Below are positions 1 to 13,622 of a DNA stretch of 64,000 bases, piece by piece (within the stretch, counting starts at the first letter, position 1; the number at the start of each line of letters is the position of its first letter). The stretch is from positions 584,520 to 648,519 of the forward strand of contig NC_020174.2 in NCBI RefSeq assembly GCF_000224145.3. Direction: 5' to 3'. The notes beneath the pieces were generated by a model. That model did not search any database and was not told where the DNA came from. It worked only from the letters and a program-made list of their open reading frames with translations. Origin of the DNA: Ciona intestinalis. Lineage: Eukaryota > Chordata > Ascidiacea > Phlebobranchia > Cionidae. A program made the position numbers and the translations under genes.

Positions 1-3000
1 CAAGGTTGCCGATGCCTCCATTGTTCATTGGGACCAAACTGGCCTTGGAAGGGACCATTAGATCCGGGACCCATCCTGGGACCCATTGGCCTCGGAGGAC
101 CCGACCAGTCCATTGAGTAATGTTCATTATTGTTCATAATATTAGGTGGGGGCACATTGGGTGGTGGCATCCCAGGCGGGGGCATCATGGGATAGAACCC
201 ATTTATCATGTTAGGGGGAGGATACATCATGTTGGGTTCAATACCATTGTTTATTGGAGGAGGATATTGTGTGTTCTGTTGGTTGTCGTCTTGTGCTTTA
301 CCGGTGTTGCCATTTGAACCATTGTTTGCTGAAAACAGTGTTACCAGTTTAAACTTTTATTAAAGAAAATTTTAATTTTTTTATTATTTTTTAAAGTGTA
401 AAAAGTTTTGCCAACGAATAATGCCAAAAAAAGTGTTTTACACTCAAAGCTGTTTTATAATAGAAGTGTTTTGAAATAAATCTGTCTGGGAAAAATTCGA
501 GGAATACTGACATAGCCTACCCATTTAGAATAGATATAGAATATATTACAGTAATAAAATATAGACTAACCTGTAGCAGTTTGGAGTATTTCCCTAAGTT
601 TGTCTTTAATATCTGGAGCATTGGTATCAGTATTCCCCATCACACTGTTCAACATATTCTTCAATACAACACTATCTCCTGTTACTGGGGACGGTGATCG
701 TGAGGGGGTGGGACCTGGGTCGTTCGGCTGGGAGGAAAATATGTGGTTGAATATGCTGTATTTATAACAGGGGCTGCGGAAAGGTAGGTGTGCCTGTATT
801 TAACATTAATTATGGATTGTCTATAACTAGATTGTGCCATATAGGGATGTGCTTGTTTTTAGTAAGATAACATTAGGTTTAAAGCTTGCCGCTGCTGCTC
901 AAGGGCCTTTACTGCAGTTTGGTAAACAAAATACTGCAGTTTGGTAAACAAAATAACAACTAATTCGAAGTTATTTTTAATATCAAAGGGGCAATGATGT
1001 TCCTATAAGCCATGAACCATAAAATGTAGAAAAACCATGTTCTTAGCCATATAAACAAGACTTACATCATCAATAGGGATAACTTTAGGAGGAACCATCT
1101 CGTAAGGTTCAGGGTCAGGTTCGGCAGGTGAATCGGGCACCATCTCGATAGAGAGAAAGATTTCCTGGAGGACAGTTTTCTCTCGTTCTTTCTGGATGTC
1201 TTTCTCAATACTGGGGGTGGGGAACAGTGTTATTATTATCAGCAGTGCCTTTACATGGTTATCTTATTTAGGAGACTTGGGCAAATTGAAAATATATTTC
1301 TTAGAACATTTTTTTTATTGCAAAGTATTTGTCAATTTCACCTGCACGTTTAAACAACCAAACAGCTCTGGCTTATTCAGACAAGTAAATTGTATAATGG
1401 GAATAATGGGAAGTAAAAGAACTAATATGGTTTAGTCAGACAAGTAAATTGTTTGTAATCAGTAAAACAGCAAGCCATTTTAAACAGACCCATTACATGT
1501 TTGTTTAATATTGTGTTTGGCCAGTTATTCAGCTAGGTGGCCAGGATAATACACATCACAACCAAGTACCTGTTACTTCCAGGTTCCACCAGCGATGCTG
1601 GCAAGTCGATAAGTTGTGGTTTCTTCCAACTATTGTCGCCTTTATGGTGGAAGTCGCCCAACTTCTCTCGCTCCGACATTCGGTCCCGTTGCATCGCGTC
1701 TTTGAAGTTTTGTGACGTCACATTCACTGCGGAACACATGGACCGGTTAGATTTGTGTGTATGACGTAATATTGAAAAGAAATCGCTATTCTAGAACACG
1801 GTAGAGGTTATATCGCGGTGGTGGGTGGTGGAAATGAAATAAATAAAATACCTTATCAAATATTTACCAGTAATACTGTTACGTCACTAAAATGACGTCA
1901 TCAGAATGAGACAATATCAAAAGTTCTGGTTTTTGAAAGAAATAACTATGTGACGTCACGATAACACCATTAAACAAAAACATGTACGTAAAAGAAGTTT
2001 TAAAGAGGTAACCTAAAGCATTTTGATATGGCCTTGTTTGGTATTTATAGTAAAGAATTGTGCAAGTTTTATTCTGAAACCAGTTGCTTAAATCGTGTTG
2101 GTAAGAGGTTATGAGCTCACAATGTAGGGCGACCGGCTCATATTACGTCACAGTACAATGTTGATTGCAACAATGGGAAGAGAATTCGAGAAAAAGGGTG
2201 AAAGGGCGTTGTTTGAAGAGAAAGATGCAGGGTTGGAAAAAAACGATAATCGCACACGCACAGCACTCGATATAGGCTTTCGTATGTATACGGATACTGG
2301 AGTAAGTGATCTAACTGCTTCTGAATCTGTCAACTGCTTCCGCAGGTTCAGGCAACAGTCTAACTATAACATATGGGCAGTTGCTGCATCAATTAAGCTT
2401 GCTATTTTTGGCACATAATAAAACAGAACACCTGCATTAGAACAACGGTAGTTGCCACGCCACGGGAGAATAAATTAGTTACATTCATTTAACTTTTAAG
2501 ATTCTAAACTCGTGAACCAGACGTTTTGTGTGTTGGTACATGCGTTTTAAACTAAGGTGCACCGAAGCTAGTTTTACATATAAACTTCTCGCCGCATAAA
2601 AATATGTTGTATCATGACCAAATTGATTCACGCCGTGCGTTCGAAAAGAAAACGGTTGATTTAAAACTGAGCATAAACATTACTAATTTGGTTGTTAAAT
2701 TGTGTACATGAAATATATCCATATTAGAACATTAAAACAGCAATGAGGAGAAACTGTTACATGCGTAAAGAAAAATGAGATCATTGTGTGGCATACGCTA
2801 CGTTCGTAACTTAACTGAGCGAATCAGAAACAAAGGGAAAAGAAGTATGAAAAGACAAAGAATTGTTTTATATGTGCAGCAAAATATAACGTGTGTACAT
2901 TCTAGATTTATACCTATATATTGTAAGTGGTATTACTCTAACGGTATGGGTAAAGCATTTCATTGCACTCGGGCGGTGCCTGAAACTGTGTGTAACCAGC

Positions 3001-6000
3001 CATCAACTTCGTATTAAAATGTATACGAAACAAGTTGGGCGTTAAAACCATATACTGTATGGTGTTTTATTACTCTGTGAAAAGACTTCGTGTTAGCCAA
3101 CTGTGCACCAGTTGTTTTGCTGTTTCTGCAAAGTTCGGGAGATCAAACTAAGCGTAGTAATTTAGCCTTCTCATTAGTTATACAAATTCTTAATCGTAAA
3201 ATTCAATGTCTCGGCACGATTCAAATTAGACTTCACACCAAAAGTCGGTCCGTCAAGGAGCCAACGATAGCCAGATTTTATATGGGTAAGGTTCCACGGC
3301 AGGCAGGCACCGAGAAAGCTTAACCTTATCGAATCAGCGACACGAAATCTTGAACTGTTTTTCTTCCATTTTTTTACAATCTTCCATAAAACACAACGTT
3401 TTAGAATGTTCGCCGTAGATTTTTTGTTTCGTCGGTATCATAGTAGTTTTGTTTGAAATATCAAAGTTATTTATTTAACCAATTGAATCACTCGTTTAAC
3501 TCACGTGATACACATCAACCAATAGAAGCTGACTACTTATCTAAACAAGAATCATCTCTTGAAAAACTCTTGATCTGGAATCACTGCTTCTCGGCAACAC
3601 TGTAGGTTTATTTGCACGCATGTCACGGCGGCGGATTGCACGCAAACACACGTACAAAACATTTCAAACATAACAAAATATCAGAACAAAGTTAAGACGC
3701 CATCTTGAATCCGACAGCATCGTCAGACGACCTGAAAACTCTCAAAAAAACGTTAACTGACATAATATTCGTGACGCCACTGTCCGTGACGTAATTCCCT
3801 CTGACGTCAGTAACAGAGACCACAAACCTAAGACACTGACTTTGTTAGTTAAAAAACGTCTCAATGACGTCACCAACGTACGACGTCGTAACCACCACCG
3901 CGAAATAACCTTACCTGGGTAAACCTAAAAAGTAAAAAGGAAAAAAAGAGAAACGCGAGAAGAACAGTGCGGCCACCTCTCTCTCCTTCTTCGCACTCGA
4001 AGTATCGGATCGTCTCCAACCTCGAGTCATCCATCCATCGAACACTCTTCATTGGTTTGCCCCACTTGTTCATACGGGGCTTGCTGGGGGTGGGTGAGGG
4101 AACGGGAGATGGGGTTCGGTCGTGGTCCATTGGTTCACCAAAGTCAGCAGCTGGGGGGAGGGGGGAATTAGATTGGATTGTTGTCGCCATATTTCGTTAG
4201 TATTTTTTGGTTGTTGCCATAATTTCTACCACCTTAATGATTAGAATTGTATATGCTATTGCTGACGCCATACTATAATCCTAATAGATATATTCTGAAA
4301 GTTTCGCCCTTCAATATTTTGTTAAAAAATCATAACAATCTTACCTTCTCCTGACACCGACATTGTATGAGAAGGGCTGTGTTTATCATTTGAAGAATTT
4401 GTTTTCGGGGACTTTGTTGGCCTCCTTTTAACTGGGCGTTTAACAACAGTGGGTACAGAGTTCAAGGCATCCATAAAACCAGCTGATATTGTTACTATAG
4501 TAGATTGAAAGGGATTTTTATGAATGATATTACTGTTAATTAAAACTTTAATGGCAGAGCCAGCCATTGTGTTTATTCACATATTGTAAATTCAGTGTTA
4601 AAGCTTTGGATATAAGACTACGACTGTATGAGCCTTATCATCTTAAATTCGATTATAAAATGTACAAAAATTTATAAATTAAAAGTTTGAAAACGTAATG
4701 TCTGTCAACATTTCCTAATAATATCAAACAGTTACACAGCATAAAATCTCCCACAAGCACTCTTATGTTATAGTTGAATGATAAACAAGATTCTCACTTT
4801 TCTTTTGATGCTTAGGATCAGTTTTAAATTTTTTATCCGGCACGTTATCATCATTCTCGATACTTGATCGCTTGTTGTTGATTTTCTTTGGTTGACTTTT
4901 CTTCATCTCAGGTTCTTCAAGACCTAACCCATTGTTGTGTTAGAAAGGTAGCAGTGACATCATAATATAATTTTTTTGCAAAATATTAAAAAACAAATAT
5001 TTAAAAAAAATTTTTTTTTTTTAAAATACAATTGAAAACAGATCTCTAGTAACCTACGCGTTGTCTACTATTTTATTTTTGTATGTTACGTACTTCGTAA
5101 CCCCTAATCCTGGTTTTAACAAATAAATTATAACTTCCTCAAAAAACCTCAGCCCAACTTTTATATAAGCAAAAATGATTGAAATGTAAAAGTGAGACTT
5201 TACCAGTTTTCCTTATCTTTGCAAATGAAGGAGCTCGAACTACGGGAACTTTTTTGTCTTCCTTTTTCTCTTTCTTTGGAATTTTATCCAATTTTGGTTT
5301 TACTTTGGTTTCTTTTTTAGGTTTGGAGTCTGTCAAAAGCAAATACATCAATTTGTAAATTGTGAGCTACAGCAAGTCGGACTTGAAACACACAAAGCCT
5401 GAAAGATAATAATCTGGTGAGATGGGATATGGTACCACCCTGGATGTTGGGCTTAATGGGCAACTTGGCCTGAATACTTGGGTGTTGGCGTTGCAGTAAT
5501 AAGCCAACTCTGGCCTAAAACACAATTCTTATGACGTGCCTCACAGTACATGCTATACATAACTTTTATATATTTAGACTTATTTTTTACCTTGCATATA
5601 CAGAATTGAAAACATAGCCTGCTTTTATAATTCAAATTAACAACACATCTCATAGAAACAATATAAACTTACTTGAAGGATTGGCTGATGCGTTTCGAAT
5701 GATATTCAACCACGTTGACATCAGGTTGGCAGCTGTGGATTTCACTTCTGGAATATTACATTAAAGGTGGATTGTTAGGTCACAATGCAGTAATATTATG
5801 GTATAAAAAAGTTAAATTAATTTTTGAAAACCTAACAATGTTACCTATGTGGTTAACCATAAACACGCACAGAGCTTTAAAAACATAACTGCAAAGTCTA
5901 CATACATTCAGAGAAATTATACTTCTCAAAATCAAAATTTGTAAGGAAATTAAACTTGGGTAATTCATGTTACTTACTGGTGCAGGTAGCGGATTTAGAA

Positions 6001-6921
6001 AGTGACTTCACGATCTTTGGCGTGTTGTTTTGCTTTAAATGATCAATTCTTAAAGGGAGTCTTTGCAACAACTGGAAATATTAACAATTTTTAAAATTTG
6101 TGTCACGAATCGAATAAGCGTTCAAGAAATAACAATTTTTATTTCTTTTTTGTTATATTATATTACAATTTTTTTTAATTAATAAAATGAAAGGTATAAA
6201 TTGGTGTGACCTGATTTTAGTTAAAACTATTTTAAAGCTTCACTAAGTAAATATCTGCATGTTTCAGTAGCCATACCACATGTCTGACTTTCTTCATTCC
6301 AAGGTATTATATATCTATGCTATGACAGCATAAAAAACGAGAGATCTTACCTTCATAACTTCAAGTATAAGAGCCATATTCTCTGATGACTTAGCGTCTG
6401 CCAGCCACGCATTCATCACAGACCAACCACCATAAGCAAGGAATTGCTCAAGAACCTCGGTCGATTCAGTAACGCGTAGAATGTTCAGGTAGACACACCG
6501 GCTTACCAGCTTTGTTGCATCTTTCATTAATCTGGGCAAAAATTGGCGGTATATATGACTGAATGAATTCGGTCACAGAACGAAGATCGTTTTACAAAAG
6601 AAGAATAACGAGAGTGGATTAATGATTGTATGTTAATATTAAAGGCTGTGGCCAAGCTGTTTATTGAATCTAAATTACCAAACCCATGTAAGACACAAAA
6701 AGGAAAATAGAGAAAAGATGAGAATATGTGCTAATAATATAAGTTTTTTTTTTTTAGTTTTTTTTAAAATTACAGTCATATCAGGATTGTAGCGCTTTCT
6801 TGGTAAATCAAACTCACTTGACAATATTTTGCATTTCCTCTCCACCAATAACAGCACCAGTGACATCCAGCATTGGAGACAAGGCTTTGAGGAGGGTAAG
6901 AGGGTCTACAGGTTGCCCCAT
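1..6921 (-). CDS. PPP1R10: PNUTS, PP1 regulatory subunit 10 (5' part; runs off left edge)
   Basis: Nuclear scaffold that targets protein phosphatase 1 to chromatin and the transcription machinery (known for the family). Coding exons in transcript order: 6921-6818, 6531-6351, 6071-5978, 5747-5673, 5329-5204, 4923-4798, 4482-4345, 4150-3977, 1726-1570, 1210-1066, 727-571, 328-1. All phases join, giving about 601 codons before the edge. The N-terminus ([14 protein letters not shown]) and exons 2-4 ([24 protein letters not shown]) match the TFIIS N-terminal-like domain. Exon 7 gives [11 protein letters not shown]. Exon 8 carries the PP1-docking stretch MKSVRW, and the exon 8/9 join restores ERVNV. 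Exon 10 holds [10 protein letters not shown]. Exon 12 is Pro/Met/Asn-rich, like the family's low-complexity tail; the C-terminal zinc finger lies outside the window. The initiator ATG directly follows a splice acceptor. The acceptors of exons 6 and 7 and the unusual exon 8 donor (GTGGCC) are the least certain junctions. Confidence 0.93.
1727..3976 (-). other. PPP1R10 intron 8 with promoter-like motif cluster
   Basis: This 2.25-kb intron holds no exon I can support. Its part at 3500-3875 looks unlike an ordinary intron: an E-box CACGTG at 3502-3507, a CCAAT at 3519-3523, a GCCATCTTG (YY1-like on the minus strand) near 3698-3706, and two perfect TGACGTCA sites at 3802-3809 and 3865-3872, with further TGACG half-sites nearby. 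The plus-strand reading frame around 2158-2418 shows no recognisable motif and I treat it as chance. Confidence 0.35.
5400..5560. repeat. Short interspersed repeat fragment in PPP1R10 intron 4
   Basis: The stretch containing TTAATGGGCAACTTGGCCTG and CTTATGACGTGCCTCACAGT resembles the end of the repeat at 59734-59965 (TTAATGGGACAACTCTGGC followed by GGCATGCCTCATTGTAC). The two are diverged copies of one short interspersed family. A tRNA-like head is not visible in this copy. Confidence 0.45.
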
Positions 6922-9169
6922 CTGTATAGAACATGTAATGTTAAGTAAAGGGACTACTTGTATCGAGCTATTACTGTCAGTAACAGAGCTTGCTGTAGGC
7001 TTCAGCATATTACCCATAAATGAACGTATGTAATTATTTTACACTGTTTGACAGAGTGATTAGTTGTTATAACGAGAGTGTTCTATTTCAAACACCTCGT
7101 GACCGATTACGAGTTTGGTTACGATGTATGTAACTTTCTGGGTGATTGGATATGTCATTTATAGAGAGCAGTGTTCTCAATCCAAATATTCAATAGAACT
7201 TCCCATAAACACTAGCCAAGAAAATTGTGATGAACGATAGGGGTATACAAGATTTAAAAACCACAGAAAAATCAAGTATTGAAGGCAAAAAACAAAGTAT
7301 AATACACACTTACAAAAGAAACAATAAATAAAAGGAAGTAAAAGTTATCTCACCTTAACATACATGGGCTTGAGCACTTTCTTTACAGGTTATAACACTT
7401 TCAGTGATAAATCTAACACCTAATTATGAATATCTACAATCTGTAACAACAGAACAACTTCTGTTAAACTTGGAATAAAACTTTGTTTAGAGAAATTAGC
7501 ATTTACAAATGATCTACCAACAAAACTACCGCAAAGTTTACAGTGAAGTAACTATAAATGCTGATTAGTATTAACTTGCATGTTACACTTAACTCTTTGT
7601 TGTAGTTTATATAACTGTTTAATATAGTTTCCGAACTGAGCTATGTGTACCACTTGTTATGCATAAGGCTTTTCATGTGGTATACAAAAACAAGTCAAAG
7701 ATTTATTGGATTTCAAACAAACAGACATAAATTAAACCTTGAATTTTTGTGCTACTGTACAATATTTTACGCAGGTGAGGCCATACAGCATGGCACATCA
7801 TAGTAACAGGGATTTGAGCCAAAGTTGGCCTTTTATCCCTGCACCCAGGGTACTACCAAATGAACCACACCAGTTGGTAAAGCATACGCTTCCCTGAAGG
7901 TGGGGGACAAAGGCTTTAATGGTAATAGATAAATCTTCCCTTGACAGCTCAGCCAAAGTATAGATAATCCAGTCTTCCGTTTACATATGCTGGACATACA
8001 CCGATATATTGAAAAAATGTCTCATTTTTTGCACCACTTTATCAATTAAAAATAAATGGTACAAAAGAATGAAAAAAAGTAGGCAGATACAAGTAGAGAG
8101 AGCGAGCCAAGTTACTCTGCGTTATGCTTATATTAAGACTGATTGAATTCATGTCAGGGGACCAAGCCATGGTCTCATTACCCCATTTTGTCACCACATA
8201 TGTAATCAACCGATAAGCTAATTAATTTATTAAATTTACAGAAATTAGAGAGTTTATTCCCAGATACTACTTCTACATAACCTTAAACTAAAGTGGGTCA
8301 TTGGGGGTGTAAATGATCAGATTTGGTGAGGTTATCCACTTTAAATTTAGGACAAGGTATAAAATAAGAATTTAAGGGGTTAATGTTAGGTCTTATTAGT
8401 TAGATGTTAGGCCATTTATTGTTTTGCTTCTTTGTCATAATTTGACATTTATCATTGAGTTGACATTGGACTTTCTTCAAGGTTTAACTTCTATAACTCT
8501 ATTGTCAATACACAACATTAGTGGTAATCATGATGCTTATTTGTTTGTCATTGATAAAAAATATTAGTTAGTTCATTCAAGATAGTGGAGTACAGTCAGT
8601 GAAAATATACTTGGGTTATTCCATAAGGTTTTGTAGCATGGGATGCTAAGGGACCCAAGCATTGAGCAGCATTGGCCCAATAGCTCAACACCCATGAAGC
8701 TTCAATCGTTTAGTGACCACTATGTTAGTGTAATGTATTTTAAGGTGTCTTGTTCTAGTAGACATAAGCGAGATACGCCTTTCAGTATTAAGCATTAAAC
8801 CAGTTATAATTACGATGCAAGCGCCTAACCACTTTAATTCACAGCACCAAATGTGCTGGGGCAATACAATTTAAAGTATTGCTTTAATCAAGTGTCGATT
8901 ATTATAAGTGTACGAGTTCTCTGCTCTGACCACACGATGTCAATAGCATGTTTCATAATAATGTAGATCTTTTTGTATTCATGTTTTTATGACCTAAAAG
9001 GAAAAAAACGTTTACCATTATTAATGTAAAAATAACAGATTTAAAGCTTAAAATGCACAAATATTAGAATGCAAAGTAATAAAAACAATTGTACATGTAA
9101 CTGCATTGTAAACAGTGAATTTTGTGTTAAAACAGTAACACGATATTTAATTTAAGTACATGGTCACCT

Positions 9170-9500
9170 CACATTACGATGACGTCACACTTATGACGAC
9201 GCGATGTTACGTCACAGATTCTCCGCGAAAAAACTTCGGATTTTCAGATTGCTCAGAAATCTCCAACGATCACCAAAAGAAACTACCTTGTGAATTTTAC
9301 TTGTATTTTTCCTGAAAATTCTTCTTATAATAGCCGAGTGTGAACTCCCATCAATCGCATGCAGAAAACAGGCAAAATCGTATAGCGGCAAAGCAAACGC
9401 TTCTCTTGCTTGCTTGTAAGAGAAAGTAGATCAGACGGATGGTGACGTCACCTAGCTCGCGGCCCTTCTTCGTTTTGCCTTCTTCTCAAAAGTCGCGTTA
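9170..9500. promoter_or_regulatory. CRE-rich, promoter-like patch
   Basis: Two perfect TGACGTCA palindromes (9180-9187 and 9443-9450), a TTACGTCA near 9207 and an unusually GC- and CpG-rich context (CTCGCGGCCC, TCCGCG) stand out against AT-rich flanks. This could be the 5' end or outron start of the minus-strand PPP1R10 transcript, 2.3 kb upstream of its ATG, or an enhancer. There is no transcript evidence. Confidence 0.35.
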
Positions 9501-10403
9501 CAACGCAGGGTGCAGAAATAGCAGCTGGTAACGCTACGGTGCAAAGATTATCTGCCAACTAGGCAGAATAAACAACGTTCCTTTGGTGATAACGTATTGA
9601 TGACTAGCCCCGAAACGCAGTTGAGTAAACAACATTGTAACTTATCGCTGATACAGTGATACATCTGGCTCGAAACAAAGGCGTCAAACGACGATACTGG
9701 CACCCGAATTAATGATAAAAAAAGCCATCCACCATTTCCGCTGACAGAAAACACAGACCAGAGCAACCATCTAAAACCACCATACGTGTGGAGTAAAATA
9801 AATAAATCATTTATTCCAAAAAATACCTGGTCTTCCAAATCACTCCACTTTAACAAACTGTATTTCAGAAATCATTGTCTTAAGTCCGTCCGTTATTTCT
9901 AGGTTGTTTAGAGAACCAATCGGTTCCACTACTCTTAATAATAAATTGTTCATCACAGCTGTATTTTCAATTAAATGCATTCCACTTAAGAGTTACGCCA
10001 CAACTAATCACCATAGGCTCTTGCCATTTGATATATATGTAACTATTATTGACTGCTTCAAACTGTTAGAACTTGCATATTATCACAATGTTGTCAAGTA
10101 TGTGTATAACACTTTGTTAGATTGCAAGATACATATGATTTATGTTCTTAAATTTTCAATAGGAATTATGTTTAAATTTTCAGAGACGACATTCTATAAA
10201 TGTAAATTGAACTTCATTTCACTATAAATGCAGACTCAGGAAAGACGAATGAGTTTGATTAATCATTGCGACCAACTGTTGTCTTCATTGTATAAATTGT
10301 TTCACACCTGAAAAAGACAATTGATTTAATCCATGTACTCATATCTTTCCTGTACGTAAAACAAAAAATATTTTCACACAGTCAAATACATAGAAAAAAG
10401 GGA

Positions 10404-10497
10404 ACCATGAGGTGTTCGAAATAGAAAACCCACGCTATAAGCACTGTCGCTGCCCTGCCTCACGAGGATAAATAAGCTATGTTTATTCATTTAAAGC
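10404..10497 (+). mobile_element. SINE tail fragment
   Basis: Diverged copy of the family end seen at 39286-39568: GAGGTGTTCGAAATAGAAAAC, then a core with CTGTCGCTGCCC, ending CACGAGGATAAATAAG and a TTTATTCATT-type end. Only the 3' part of the element is present. Confidence 0.7.
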
Positions 10498-11476
10498 TTC
10501 AGGGTTAGAGCATTAAACAAAATAGTTTATGTGAATGAAACATTTTCAGTTTTATGAAGAGGACTTTATGCCAACAATGCCAAGTATACATTTAGGCTTT
10601 CTAAAATACTTTTGAAACTTTAACCAGCAAATCTGCCATTGCATTAACGATTTTTTTGGACTTACAATAGTGTTAAATTTGTTTTGGAAATAATTCTTAA
10701 TAAGTAATGAAGTTTTATGGAATATTTACACCACTGTAGACAATTTGAGCCTTTGCCTTTGTAATTTTTAAACATTCAATGCTACAAATGTGCAAAGAAA
10801 CATAAGCTATATAGTTAAACTGTTTTAAATATTGCATTTACAAAACATTTTTCTAAAAGAATTTTGGATAAAACATGGCCCATGGGTTCAGTGGTAATCT
10901 TGTAACTGTTAACAGCGTGTAAAGGTATTGTATTTGTCAACAAATTTAATTTTCTGTTTATGGTTATTCAGGAAAAGCAGTACACAACAATTAATTTTAG
11001 TGGCAAATTTATACCAAGAAAACATGAAAAATCCCATTACTGTTATCTGGTTTGCAATGTTTGACACAAAAAAACACAATATTACAACTTACAAGACTAA
11101 ATCAAATATGTAAAGCTAGCACAAAGATTAATGCATATAAAGTGGAGAATTGAACAAAAAGGAAACAGAAATTTTTTGAACAGTACTTAATCATAAAAAA
11201 CCTCTATTTAAATACTCAAAACTAAAGGGGTTCGCATTTCTATAACAGTTTTAGATATTTCAGTCTACCCATTATAGAATCATTGAATCAAAGAGGTAAT
11301 TGAAATATGGGTTCCAGAATTTTTTTTTGTTGAAGCCTGCATCATTTATAATAAGAAAACAAAGTAATTTCTACATACAAGTATTGAACATGCAGTTGAA
11401 ATAGCTTTGTATGTCTTATAAAGAAGCCAATAAAAAGAAAAGTTACGCTCATAACGAGCATTAGGCTATAGAGCAA

Positions 11477-11590
11477 GCTTTTTACAAAATCTTTTTTTTT
11501 ATATAAGATTACGGCTTTTTACAAAATCTTTTTTATATAAGATTACAGCTTTTTACAAAATCTTTTTATATAAGATTACCGCTTTTTACA
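11477..11590. repeat. Tandem repeat, 3.3 copies of a 33-37 bp unit
   Basis: Units begin at 11477, 11514 and 11548, with a partial unit at 11581. Each reads GCTTTTTACAAAATC, a T-run of variable length, then TATATAAGATTAC. The units differ mainly in T-run length, as expected of a young tandem array in intergenic DNA. Confidence 0.9.
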
Positions 11591-13510
11591 TATAACCCAC
11601 TGAGGAATTACACAAAAACATAATATTAAATGTTTCAATAGGAATTTGCATTATAAACACTCAAAATGATACAACTGGACATAAAACATTTTCGGTTACA
11701 AATAATAGGTAACCAACCTCCAAAAAAGTAAAGATAACCTATAAAAGTATATTGTTAAGTAATATATTTTTAAAAGTAGATATTTTGGTAATCTTCAACG
11801 GAGGCTTCAAGAACACAATATTGAACAGTTACACACTTAACAACGAAGTAACCTATTTAACACATTGGAATGACATTTTATATGCAACCTTATTAAAACA
11901 AAGCAAAACTTACCTTGGGCAAGATCATGCAGTAGTTTTGATCTCCCATCTTTTGAGAACCGCTGTCACATTGCAATTAAATGGGAAAATCCATCACAAT
12001 TTGGTTTTACGTTCACATATTTTAAAAATCATGGAATCTAATTTGCTATATCACTGTAATAAAGTACCAGGAGCAGTATTATAGAATGTTGGCATACACA
12101 ATTTTAAACGGACGATTATTTAGTAAAAATACGTGTTAAGCAAATTACCAGACTTGAAATTAAATTTTACACCTACATTCGGTAGCTTATGTTGGCTTTG
12201 AATGTTATACTAGATAAACTAAATATGGAATACAGGGAAACTTAAGTAACCTAATGTGAGCGAAACTTACACGTTTTTTTTTCGAAAGGCATATAACACA
12301 CAAAATATAAACTATATAAAACAAGGAGACAAAATATACAGTTTATTAGCATCGTTTCAATTTATTAACGCAAACACAATTCAATATTAGAATCAAATAT
12401 AGTTTACAGAAGAAGATTGAGGTAATTTCACTTCTGGCTTGTCCGTCACCATTTTGAAACCTTACAACTTTGTACACGTATTTTTTTCAATAATACTACT
12501 TCAAACCAAACTTTACACTACGTTTCCCGTGCCAATAACGTTAACTTAGTTTTAAAAAGTACAAAAACCGGTATACACAGTTCTAAATTGCAACAAATAT
12601 GCGCAAAACAGACCAACAACTTAGAAGCCTTCGCCCTTCTTTCTCACTTGTGGAAAATGGCTGCAGTGAGACTAAATTCACGAATCCCGTGATCAACGGT
12701 CGGCAATTTGATTGGATGATTCGGTCACGTGCTTTTGTTACGTCAGCATCACGACTTTTGACATTGGGCAGCTGCGTGAACGCAATTAATACGTTTTGGG
12801 GAGTAAAGAGATACGAAAAGTTCTACTTCCGCGTCCCAATTGAAAATACTACTTCCGCGTCCCTCTTGCACATTTGATAATAAGGTAATGATAATATTTT
12901 ATCAGGGCTTATGAAATATAATAAAACATAAAATATTGAAAACTTCACCAGACGCAGTGTCATACAAAAGGGACACCGGATATGTGTACAATGTACATCC
13001 TCGGGGTAAAATACAAATCAATCTGTTTGCAAAAAAGGAATGTCCAAATAAATATGTATTATTGTTTGTGTTGGTACGATCGCGTATGTTGTATGGACGC
13101 CCATACGTAGCACAGTTCGTATCTAAATCGATACGTTTTGATTCTGATGCAATATAAAACGGAAATTTTAGAATGCATACCTTTATTACATTCTCTTTAC
13201 AGCATTGTGACGTCACAAATAGTAAAATTCTAGAATTAAAATTGACCAATCATAGACCAAAATGCAATTTCAAAAATGGTTTTGACTTGGTTCTTAGTTC
13301 TAGAACTATTTTTTTCAAGCAGTGGGGTTGCAACGAAAAATGTAATCTTAGCTGAGATTTCAACTGGTAAGTGCACAATACGTTACCTGCGCGTATCATA
13401 GTGTAAGCGTAAATTACGTATTTTACAGTCGTATAGTGATTATTTAGATATTGCGTTGCTATATAGCCTAAAAATGCAAGTGGTTTAAATATCACCTACT
13501 AAGTAACACA

Positions 13511-13622
13511 CATGGTAACTCATAAGCTGGCACGAGGTGCACGAAACAAAAACACTCGTGTTATAAAGACTGTCGTTTTCCGGCCACGCGAGGATAAAGT
13601 GAGTTACATTTATTTATTTTTT
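13511..13622 (+). mobile_element. SINE tail copy
   Basis: Contains GGTAACTCATAAGCTGGCAC, GAGGTGCACGAAACA, ACACTCGTGTTATAAAGACTG, GGCCACGCGAGGATAAA and a final GTTACATTTATT. This matches the 3' region of the element at 39286-39568. No head is visible. Confidence 0.75.

Noticed and set aside
120..317. Plus-strand frame opposite the last PPP1R10 exon of the window
   Set aside because: It is the shadow of a Pro/Met/Asn-rich exon on the minus strand whose frame and acceptor fit the gene.
2158..2418. 86-residue plus-strand frame with Glu/Lys-rich start inside a PPP1R10 intron
   Set aside because: It lies antisense in an intron, with no recognisable motif and an equally open frame on the other strand; chance is more likely.
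9548..9856. 102-residue minus-strand open frame in the PPP1R10-VPS50 intergenic region
   Set aside because: No domain, no splice or start context, aromatic-rich composition typical of a chance frame; not called as a gene.
11477..11590. Short regular repeats considered as a possible CRISPR-like array
   Set aside because: The repeats are directly adjacent without unique spacers and the DNA is animal nuclear; it is a simple tandem repeat.
12599..12877. 92-residue plus-strand frame beginning MRKTDQQLRSLRPSF
   Set aside because: It overlaps a promoter-like patch (ATTGG, CACGTG, TTACGTCA), with no homology I recognise and no splice partner.
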